Below the pieces are notes generated by a model. That model saw only the letters and a program-made list of their open reading frames with translations, had not been told where the DNA came from and made no database searches. A stretch of 5,965 nucleotides of DNA from Comamonadaceae bacterium (lineage in GTDB: Bacteria > Pseudomonadota > Gammaproteobacteria > Burkholderiales > Burkholderiaceae_C), in the NCBI GenBank assembly GCA_947452325.1, contig CANGCZ010000108.1, forward strand, positions 1-5,965. Reading direction: 5' to 3'. How positions within the stretch are numbered: position 1 is the first letter of the stretch; every line of letters begins with the position of its first letter. The translations under genes and the position numbers were made by a program. Below are positions 1 through 5,489 of this stretch, in pieces.

Positions 1-895
1 AGTCACGCGGCATCAAACCTTTGTGGATACAAATGGTGTTGATGCCGGACTTGATGGCTTTCTCATAGAAGGGATACATGAGTTTTTCATCGTCCAGACG
101 CCAAGCGTATTTAGACGGTCCGAACGGATCGCCGATGGTGTAAGACTTCCAAGAGACTGGCTTTAACTCGGCAATGGCGCGGTCGACTTCGTCCATCCAG
201 TTGGGGTATTTGGGCGTGATGATGGAGTGGCCCAGCATGCGCACGCTTCCGGCCATTTTGTTGACCGCGCGGCAGGCGTTTTGAATGGCGTCGTTGGACA
301 GCAGCCACCAGTTCGGATCGTCAAACGGTGCGCCCGACAGCAAAGAGATGGTGGTGTCACTGTCAAGGAAAATTTCCTTGAGGTAGTTGTCCATCTTGTA
401 GCGCGACAGGTTGGTGGGTACGCTGCCGATGTTAGGGTTGACGTTGGCGCCTTCGGCCCACTTGGTCAGGCCGAGCAAACCTTCTTCTTTGAAGTCGTCA
501 CGGATGAAGTGGGTCTGGTCATCAAAAATGAACTGGCCTTTGTACTTGGCTTTGCGGTCGCCTGCGGCGTCCGGGTTTTTCACCTCGGCGGCGCTGACGG
601 CAAACATGTCGCCATGCACCATGTTCATGGCTTGGAAAGCAGCGGCCATGCCGGAGGCGGAGGCCAGGAACTTGCGGCGGGTGGTGTTGTGTCGCTTGGC
701 TTCCTTGTCGGCAATTTCCTTGATCAGGAACTCAACCTGTTTTTGCTTTTCGGTCTGCGGCATCGGGTTGTATTCGCCGTTGGACACGATCTGGGTAGGT
801 ATCGGTGAGCGAAACGCCGCTTCGTCAGCAGGCAAGCACTCGTCGAACTCTCTTTCAGTCATGGAAACGCCGAAGGGGCGCTGTTTATCCGTCAT
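1..895 (-). CDS. Tat-signal-bearing amidohydrolase (COG2159 / Amidohydrolase_2-like), partial
   Basis: Open frame of 298 codons that runs off the left edge of the window, so the C-terminal part is missing. The ATG at 895 is preceded by AGGAG with 6 nt spacing, which fixes the start. Residues 1-70 are polar and charged. A twin-arginine motif follows (TTRRKFLAS, R73-R74) with an Ala-rich stretch to about residue 100 and a possible signal-peptidase site near VSAAE (100-104). The mature part opens with FDDQTHF (124-130). This aligns with the metal-binding DxHxH strand of TIM-barrel amidohydrolases, but Gln127 stands where the first His is expected. FLDSDTTISLLSG (176-188) resembles the conserved block of COG2159 metal-dependent hydrolases. 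The substrate is unknown. It lies downstream of a sigma-54 activator gene in the same orientation, behind its own predicted sigma-54 promoter. Family assignment is by motif recognition; the later metal ligands lie outside the window. Confidence 0.82.
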   Translation of the reverse strand, partial: MTDKQRPFGVSMTEREFDECLPADEAAFRSPIPTQIVSNGEYNPMPQTEKQKQVEFLIKEIADKEAKRHNTTRRKFLASASGMAAAFQAMNMVHGDMFAVSAAEVKNPDAAGDRKAKYKGQFIFDDQTHFIRDDFKEEGLLGLTKWAEGANVNPNIGSVPTNLSRYKMDNYLKEIFLDSDTTISLLSGAPFDDPNWWLLSNDAIQNACRAVNKMAGSVRMLGHSIITPKYPNWMDEVDRAIAELKPVSWKSYTIGDPFGPSKYAWRLDDEKLMYPFYEKAIKSGINTICIHKGLMPRD

Positions 896-966
896 AAAAG
901 TCTCCTGGTTTGGGTTGAGAAGTTGAAACGGCCGGATTGCGTGTGCACACCTGGCTGCTTGTCTCT

Positions 967-984
967 TTGCAATTAACAGGCCTG
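967..984 (-). promoter_or_regulatory. Predicted sigma-54 (-24/-12) promoter of the amidohydrolase gene
   Basis: Read on the minus strand, 984 to 967 is CAGGCCTGTTAATTGCAA. The GG (982-981) and GC (970-969) are separated by exactly 10 nt, the diagnostic sigma-54 spacing, and the -12 element TTGCA is perfect. The -24 element AGGCCTG departs from TGGCACG at three positions, including the leading T. Predicted transcription start is about 957, giving a leader of about 62 nt before the ATG at 895. The adjacent upstream gene encodes a sigma-54 activator, which strongly supports the call. Confidence 0.68.
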
Positions 985-1061
985 AGAAGACTGGTATTTA
1001 CGAGGGGAAGAATTCACAATGAGCAGGTGGAAATCGACAAAATCTTTGGGTTTATCGCCAA

Positions 1062-1074
1062 TTTCAAGCTTTTG
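1062..1074 (+). promoter_or_regulatory. Possible IHF binding site
   Basis: TTTCAAGCTTTTG matches the IHF consensus WATCAANNNNTTR at all but one defined position. It lies between the candidate enhancer repeats (1086-1120) and the sigma-54 element (967-984), where a DNA bend would help a remote activator touch the polymerase. The match is short and could be chance in this AT-richer stretch. Confidence 0.28.
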
Positions 1075-1085
1075 CAAAGTGCAAG

Positions 1086-1120
1086 TGTCACAAGCCGGTG
1101 ACGACTGTCACAGCCGGTGT
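1086..1120. promoter_or_regulatory. Candidate upstream activator sequence: tandem TGTCAC/GTGAC dyads
   Basis: TGTCACAAGCCGGTG (1086-1100) is repeated as TGTCACAGCCGGTG (1106-1119); the two copies begin exactly 20 bp apart, about two helical turns. Half-sites alternate in direction: TGTCAC at 1086, GTGAC at 1098, TGTCAC at 1106, and a degenerate GTGT at 1117. GTGAC-GACT-GTCAC (1098-1111) is a perfect inverted repeat. The block sits 130-165 bp upstream of the predicted sigma-54 start and just beyond the regulator's stop codon, the usual place for an enhancer bound by a sigma-54 activator. No T-tract follows the small hairpin on either strand, so it does not look like a terminator. Assigning it to the neighbouring regulator is an inference from position. 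Confidence 0.6.
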
Positions 1121-1135
1121 ATCGCGCCCATGCGA

Positions 1136-3136
1136 TCAAGCCTGATCGGCTTGTCTGGGATTGACGATAGACCAGCGCTTCATTTGCCGGTACAGCGTCA
1201 TGCGCGACACACCCATATCCGCAGCGGTCAGGCTGATGTTCCAACTCCGCCGACGCAACGCAGCCAGCAACAACGAACGTTCATCGCCGGTGGATGTCGG
1301 CGGCGCAGGCTGGGCGGCTGGCTGCACCATCGGTGTCGGGGCCGGCGATACGGCGGCAGAACCACTGGTAGCCGCCTCAGCCGACAAATACGAGGGCAGG
1401 TCTTGCACCTGTATCTCCGGGCCACGCGCCACCGAACTGGCGTACTCAATGACGTTGCGCAGTTCGCGCAAATTACCCGGCCAATCGTGTTTGAGCAACA
1501 CCGCCTTGGCTGCCGGCGCCAGGCGCGCAGCGCTTTGCGCGGGCAGGCGCAATGCATAAAGGCCCAGCCATTGCTCTGTCACCCAGGCCAAATCCTGGCG
1601 TTGTCTAAGCGGTGGCAGACAGAGGCGCGCACCGGCCAGCCGGTAAAACAGGTCTTCACGGAACTCGCCGCTTTTCACCATGGCCATCAAATCGCGGTGG
1701 CTGGCAGAGATCAGGCGCACATTCACCTTGACCGGCTGACTGGCGCCGACCGGCAGCACCTCTTTCTCGGAAAACACACGCAACAATCGCACCTGCAAGG
1801 CGCGCGGCATGTCGCCGATTTCATCCAAAAACAAAGTGCCTTGGTCGGCCTGTTGTATCAAGCCACGCTTGCCTTTGCCCAAAGCGCCGGTGAAGCTGCC
1901 GGGCGCGTAGCCGAACAATTCGCTTTCAATCAAGCTCTCGGGAATGGCGGCGCAATTGACCGCCACAAACGGACCGTTGCGTCTGGCACTGGACTGGTGG
2001 ATAGCCTTGGCGAAAAACTCCTTGCCGCTGCCGGTCTCGCCAAACAATAACAAGCTCACCGGCGCATCGGCCAGCCGGGCAGCGTGTTCAATCTGTCGGT
2101 CCAATTCGGCGTCGCCGCCGGACAAGCCGGCCAGCGCCAGCGGTATGGGCCGTGTCGCAGGCGGCTGGTTTGGTGCCTGTGTGCGGGTATTGGCGCGGGC
2201 CGGGGCAGACACACGCAAGGACAACACCTGGCGGGTATGCGCCACTGTGACGGGTTGGCTTTGATACTGGGTTTGACTGATGAATTGACCGAGATCGTCC
2301 AAGGACAACTCAAGCACGGCATCGATTTTTTGACCCAGCAGCGCTTGCTTTGACTGGGCCTGGAAAAACGCTTGCGCCCGCCGGTTGTGGCCGATGACTT
2401 CACCCCGCTCATTGAGCGCGAGCAGGTATTCGGGATGCACTTCCAGAAAATGCGGCGCGCTGGCCAAACGCAAAATCCAGTCATGGCGGAACTCGCTCAA
2501 AAAATAAGCGTTCTCTATCTGGTGTGTGTACATGCGCACCAGTTGCAAGGCAAAGTGCTGGCTTTGTTTGTCTTCGGGTGAATGCAGAGCGGACAAATCC
2601 AGCACGGCTTTGATGTTGCCGGTCGCACCGTAAATAGGCGCAGCGGTGCATGTCAGCGGTATGTGCATGGCATCGAAGTGGTCGGCCTGGTGTACCGTGA
2701 GGCTCTCACCGGTGCTCAAACAAGTGCCCACGCCATTGGTGCCCGCGTATTGCTCGCTCCACAGCGCGCCCAGGTACAAACCGGTTTTGCGCAAACTCGC
2801 GTCGAGTTGCAAATCCCCGATGAAATCAACCGTCACGCCTTTGTCATCGGTCAGCAAGACCGCATAACCCAAACCCGAGACCTGTTTGTATAAATTCTCC
2901 AGCCCGTGGCGGGCAATGTGCATCAAACCCTCCATCTGATCCTGATGCTCGCGGTAGCGCTCGTGCGGCAAGATGACCGCTTGCTGCATGCGGGTGGGAT
3001 CAAGCTTGTGGTGGTGCACACAGCGCAGCCAGGACTGACGGATCAGGTCATCGTGCTGAAGCGCGGCATCGTTCAGGATGTGCTGTTGCGCCACCTGAAG
3101 CACCGTATCGATGTGCGCTTTTTGAAGTGCATGCAT
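1136..3136 (-). CDS. AcoR-type sigma-54-dependent transcriptional activator (GAF-PAS-AAA+-Fis HTH)
   Basis: Complete 666-residue enhancer-binding protein. A GAF-like sensor domain covers about residues 75-205, with YAGTNGVGTCL (130-140), the GTN-GT signature typical of AcoR relatives. A PAS-like segment spans about 225-310. A Pro/Thr/Ala-rich linker (311-332) leads to the AAA+ domain: Walker A GETGSGKE (366-373), the sigma-54 contact loop as GSFTGA (413-418), Walker B GTLFLDEIGD (433-442), EFREDLFYRL (491-500) and the sensor II region WPGNLRELRN (552-561). A second Ala/Pro-rich linker (585-617) precedes a Fis-type helix-turn-helix (about 620-656, TAADMGVSRMTLYRQMKRW). There is no receiver domain, so activation is probably by a small molecule bound at the N-terminus rather than by phosphorylation. 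The ATG at 3136 is the only usable start before an in-frame TGA; a GGAG lies 10 nt upstream. Likely target: the amidohydrolase gene downstream. The effector cannot be read from the sequence. Confidence 0.93.
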   Translation of the reverse strand: MHALQKAHIDTVLQVAQQHILNDAALQHDDLIRQSWLRCVHHHKLDPTRMQQAVILPHERYREHQDQMEGLMHIARHGLENLYKQVSGLGYAVLLTDDKGVTVDFIGDLQLDASLRKTGLYLGALWSEQYAGTNGVGTCLSTGESLTVHQADHFDAMHIPLTCTAAPIYGATGNIKAVLDLSALHSPEDKQSQHFALQLVRMYTHQIENAYFLSEFRHDWILRLASAPHFLEVHPEYLLALNERGEVIGHNRRAQAFFQAQSKQALLGQKIDAVLELSLDDLGQFISQTQYQSQPVTVAHTRQVLSLRVSAPARANTRTQAPNQPPATRPIPLALAGLSGGDAELDRQIEHAARLADAPVSLLLFGETGSGKEFFAKAIHQSSARRNGPFVAVNCAAIPESLIESELFGYAPGSFTGALGKGKRGLIQQADQGTLFLDEIGDMPRALQVRLLRVFSEKEVLPVGASQPVKVNVRLISASHRDLMAMVKSGEFREDLFYRLAGARLCLPPLRQRQDLAWVTEQWLGLYALRLPAQSAARLAPAAKAVLLKHDWPGNLRELRNVIEYASSVARGPEIQVQDLPSYLSAEAATSGSAAVSPAPTPMVQPAAQPAPPTSTGDERSLLLAALRRRSWNISLTAADMGVSRMTLYRQMKRWSIVNPRQADQA

Positions 3137-3214
3137 AAACCCAGCGCTCCGTTGAGAAACTTGACTGAGGCAAACAGGTCGGGTGAACTGAGCATTCGAT
3201 CGTGCTCAGATTAA

Positions 3215-3228
3215 TCACTTTAGTGACA
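3215..3228. promoter_or_regulatory. TGTCAC/GTGA dyad over the regulator's -10 box (possible autoregulatory operator)
   Basis: TCACT-TT-AGTGA (3215-3226, plus strand) is a perfect 5+5 inverted repeat. On the minus strand the wider site reads TGTCACTAAAGTGA, sharing the TGTCAC...GTGA half-sites of the enhancer block at 1086-1120, with a shorter gap (4 instead of 6 nt between TGTCAC and GTGA). It covers the predicted -10 element, so a protein bound here would be expected to block transcription of the regulator. That the regulator itself binds here is inference. Confidence 0.4.
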
Positions 3229-3244
3229 TCGGTATGTTTGTCAA
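3217..3244 (-). promoter_or_regulatory. Predicted sigma-70 promoter of the regulator gene
   Basis: On the minus strand a perfect TTGACA (-35; 3244-3239) is followed after 16 nt by TAAAGT (-10; 3222-3217, four of six consensus bases). The expected start is near 3210, leaving about 73 nt of leader before the regulator ATG at 3136. It lies in the 141-bp gap after the M48 peptidase gene, so the regulator need not depend on read-through from that gene. Confidence 0.5.
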
Positions 3245-3277
3245 TGCGGATTGATCGCCCTAGGGTAATCACCGGTT

Positions 3278-4114
3278 CTACGGCTTGGCTTGGGTCGATT
3301 TTTCATACAAAGGCATGACCTTGTTCAGGTTGGCCTCGATTTCTTTGATGCGCGAGCTGCCAGAAGGATGGGTGCTCAGCCATTGCGGCGGGGCACCCTT
3401 GTTGGCCGCGCTCATCTTTTGCCAAAGCGTGACGCCCGAGCGCGGGTCGTAACCGGCGCGCGCGGCGAGTTCCATGCCGACCAAGTCGGCCTCGGTTTCG
3501 TCTTCGCGGCTGAATTTCAAGGTCAACAAATTGGCGCCTTGTTTGGCGACGGCGTCGGTCAGGTTCTGGTCCACTTTGAAAAAGGCAGAAGCCAGGGCGC
3601 TGCCTATGCTGGCAATCACGTTGGTGGCTTCGCTTTTGCCCATGCGCTCGCGCGCGTGTTCGCGTAACGCATGCGCGATTTCATGGCCCATGACCATGGC
3701 GACTTCGTTGTCGTTGAGTTGCAGTTTGTCCAAGATGCCGTGGTAGAAAGCAATCTTGCCACCGGGCATGCAAAACGCATTGATTTGCGCCGAACCGATC
3801 AGGTTGATTTCCCATTTCCAATCGCGCGCTCGCGGATTCCATTCGTTACTTTGCGGGATCAGCTTTTGCGCGATCGCACGCAAACGGATCACTTCGGGGT
3901 GGTCGTCAGGTGCCAACGCATTTTTCTCGCGCGCTTGTTTAAGCATTTGTGCATATTGCTGGCTGGCAGAGGCCTCGATCTGGGCCGCAGGAACCAGGTT
4001 GGCAAATGCCGAGGTTTTGCCAACCTCTACGCCTTCGCGCGCCAGCAAGGAAGTGGTGAACAAACCAGCGGCGCAACCGGCGCACTGGTGAATGAATTGA
4101 CGTTTAGACAGCAT
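3278..4114 (-). CDS. Exported M48-family zinc metallopeptidase
   Basis: A 278-residue protein if started at the ATG at 4114. A TTG at 4168 would add 18 residues, overlap the divergent permease start codon and push the signal peptide inward, so ATG 4114 is preferred. No clear Shine-Dalgarno precedes it. The N-terminus MLSKRQFIHQCAGCAAG looks like a secretion signal with a KR variant of the twin-arginine motif; its Cys residues could also form a non-standard lipobox. In numbering from 4114, the zinc motif HEIAH is at 144-148 within VMGHEIAHALREHA, ETEAD (206-210) should give the third zinc ligand, and STHPSGSSRI (247-256) is the C-terminal block common in M48 peptidases. Length fits the short periplasmic M48 proteins that lack TPR repeats. 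Probable role is turnover or quality control of envelope proteins; the substrate is unknown. The 141 bp after its stop contain no obvious terminator. Confidence 0.88.
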   Translation of the reverse strand: MLSKRQFIHQCAGCAAGLFTTSLLAREGVEVGKTSAFANLVPAAQIEASASQQYAQMLKQAREKNALAPDDHPEVIRLRAIAQKLIPQSNEWNPRARDWKWEINLIGSAQINAFCMPGGKIAFYHGILDKLQLNDNEVAMVMGHEIAHALREHARERMGKSEATNVIASIGSALASAFFKVDQNLTDAVAKQGANLLTLKFSREDETEADLVGMELAARAGYDPRSGVTLWQKMSAANKGAPPQWLSTHPSGSSRIKEIEANLNKVMPLYEKSTQAKP

Positions 4115-4132
4115 GGCGGGTAAGGGGATAAA
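4105..4132 (+). promoter_or_regulatory. ampG: Possible sigma-70 promoter of the AmpG-like gene
   Basis: TAGACA (4105-4110, five of six -35 bases) and GATAAA (4127-4132, four of six -10 bases) are separated by 16 nt, predicting a start near 4139 and a leader of about 14 nt. The -35 lies inside the first codons of the divergent peptidase gene. Both boxes are imperfect, and upstream alternatives within the peptidase gene cannot be excluded. Confidence 0.33.
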
Positions 4133-4139
4133 GGGTCGC

Positions 4140-4168
4140 ACAATACACAACCATGAACCATACCTCAA
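4140..4168 (-). promoter_or_regulatory. Possible sigma-70 promoter of the M48 peptidase gene
   Basis: On the minus strand TTGAGG (4168-4163, four of six) and TATTGT (4145-4140, four of six) are 17 nt apart, predicting a start near 4133, about 19 nt ahead of the ATG at 4114. The -35 box falls within the first codons of the divergent permease gene. Supported mainly by position and spacing. Confidence 0.33.
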
Positions 4169-5487
4169 CTGACAAGACCGCGCCTGTGCATTGGCTCGAT
4201 TCCATGATGATTTACCTCAGTCCCCACAGCTTGCGCATGCTGGCGCTGGGGTTTGCCGCCGGTCTGCCTTTGTTGTTGGTGCTGGGCACGCTCAGTTTTC
4301 GCTTGCGTGAAGCGGGGATAGACCGGGCCACGATTGGTTTTCTGAGTTGGGTGGGCTTGGCCTACGGTTTCAAATGGGCCTGGGCCCCGTTGGTAGACCG
4401 CCTGCCCATCCCCGTGCTCACACCCATGCTGGGGCGACGCCGCAGTTGGTTGTTACTGGCGCAGGTGTGTGTGATCGCCGGATTGCTGGGCATGGCGATC
4501 AGCAACCCGCAAGTCTCGTTGACACCCTTGGTGGGTTTTGCGCTGCTCACGGCTTTCGGCTCGGCCACGCAAGACATTGCCTTGGATGCATTTCGCATCG
4601 AATCGGCGCAAGCACGTTTGCAAGCGGTGCTGGCAGCGAGCTACCAAACCGGTTACCGCCTGGCCATGATTTGGGCAGGTGCAGGTGTGTTTTGGATTGC
4701 GGCCAAAGCGGAAACCGGCGGTTTACCGGCTGGCACTTACCAAGACAACGCCTGGGCTGTGGCTTATATGGCCATGGCGGTGTCTATGGCGGTCGGCATG
4801 GTGACGGTATTGTTCTCCAAAGAACCGGCGCACATCGATTTGCCACCCGCCCACGGTGCGCGCGAGTGGTTGCAAGTAGCGGTGATCGCGCCTTTTGCCG
4901 AGTTTGTGAAACGCTATCGCTGGCATGCGGTGTTGTTGCTGGCATTGATAGGCACTTACCGCATCAGCGACGTCGTCATGGGCATCATGGCCAACCCGTT
5001 TTATGTGGACATGGGTTACACCAAAGAGGAAGTAGCGACAGTCACCAAACTCTATGGCGTGGTGATGACTTTGGTCGGCGCTTTCATCGGCGGCAGCATG
5101 GTGTTGCGCTGGGGCGTGATGAAAGTGTTGATGATTGGTGCGGTGCTCAGCGCCGCGACCAACCTGCTGTTTGCCTGGCTGGCGCTGCACGGCCATGACG
5201 TATATGCTTTGATCGCCGTGGTGTCGGCGGACAACTTAGGCAGCGGTATCGCGTCAGCGGCGTTCATTGCGTATTTGTCGTCGCTCACCAATGTGCAGTA
5301 CTCGGCCACGCAATACGCTTTGTTCAGTTCATTGATGTTGTTAGCGCCCAAGTTCTTGGCAGGTTTTTCCGGGCTGGCGGTAGACGCCGCCGGTTACGCC
5401 TGGTTTTTCACCGGCACTGCCTTGCTTGGCGTGCCGGTTTTGGGGCTGGTCTGGCTGGCCAGCCGATTTCATTCTTCAGGAGATTGA
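4153..5487 (+). CDS. ampG: AmpG-family muropeptide permease (MFS)
   Basis: A 444-residue, strongly hydrophobic protein with about 12 predicted membrane segments. AmpG-type permeases of the inner membrane import GlcNAc-anhydroMurNAc peptides released during cell-wall turnover for cytoplasmic recycling. Family marks seen: GFAAGLPLLLVLGTLSFRLREAGI (33-56 region), the loop LVDRLP...LGRRRSWL (80-100), the signature SATQDIALDAFRIE (137-150), ISDVVMGIMANPFY (271-284), and SATQYALFSSL (384-394). It is somewhat shorter than the 491-residue E. coli AmpG, consistent with fewer C-terminal helices. The start ATG 4153 lacks a good Shine-Dalgarno; the leader is very short because the divergent peptidase begins 38 bp away. 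The serine-hydrolase gene follows after 2 bp and is probably in the same transcript. Burkholderiales often have more than one AmpG-like protein, so the substrate of this one is not certain. Confidence 0.85.
   Translation: MNHTSTDKTAPVHWLDSMMIYLSPHSLRMLALGFAAGLPLLLVLGTLSFRLREAGIDRATIGFLSWVGLAYGFKWAWAPLVDRLPIPVLTPMLGRRRSWLLLAQVCVIAGLLGMAISNPQVSLTPLVGFALLTAFGSATQDIALDAFRIESAQARLQAVLAASYQTGYRLAMIWAGAGVFWIAAKAETGGLPAGTYQDNAWAVAYMAMAVSMAVGMVTVLFSKEPAHIDLPPAHGAREWLQVAVIAPFAEFVKRYRWHAVLLLALIGTYRISDVVMGIMANPFYVDMGYTKEEVATVTKLYGVVMTLVGAFIGGSMVLRWGVMKVLMIGAVLSAATNLLFAWLALHGHDVYALIAVVSADNLGSGIASAAFIAYLSSLTNVQYSATQYALFSSLMLLAPKFLAGFSGLAVDAAGYAWFFTGTALLGVPVLGLVWLASRFHSSGD
5478..5482 (+). promoter_or_regulatory. 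Shine-Dalgarno that selects a TTG start
   Basis: AGGAG inside the last codons of the permease gene stands 7 nt before the TTG at 5490. It is the only strong ribosome-binding site near the beginning of the serine-hydrolase frame and so decides its start. Its position suggests translational coupling to the permease. Confidence 0.65.
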
Positions 5488-5489
5488 CC

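Noticed and set aside
227..808. 193-codon plus-strand open frame opposite the amidohydrolase
   Set aside because: It is antisense to a frame with a good ribosome-binding site, Tat motif and family blocks; the plus-strand product shows no domain or convincing start.
1094..1116. Rho-independent terminator after the regulator
   Set aside because: The GTGAC-GACT-GTCAC hairpin is short and no T-run follows on the minus strand; the repeat structure fits protein-binding sites better.
1019..2050. 343-codon plus-strand open frame opposite the regulator
   Set aside because: It lies antisense to the AAA+ and HTH coding region, has low-complexity Arg/Gln/His-rich composition typical of an antisense shadow in GC-rich DNA, and shows no recognisable domain.
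3251..3277. Terminator of the M48 peptidase gene
   Set aside because: Short palindromes (CCCTAGGG, ACCGGT) are present but there is no extended GC-rich stem with a T-tract.
4115..4168. 18-residue N-terminal extension of the M48 peptidase from a TTG at 4168
   Set aside because: It would overlap the divergent permease start, has no Shine-Dalgarno, and would bury the secretion signal behind a non-signal-like stretch.
4347..5198. 283-codon plus-strand open frame inside the AmpG-like gene
   Set aside because: It is an out-of-frame shadow rich in His/Arg/Gly/Cys; the overlapping frame has clear AmpG signatures throughout.
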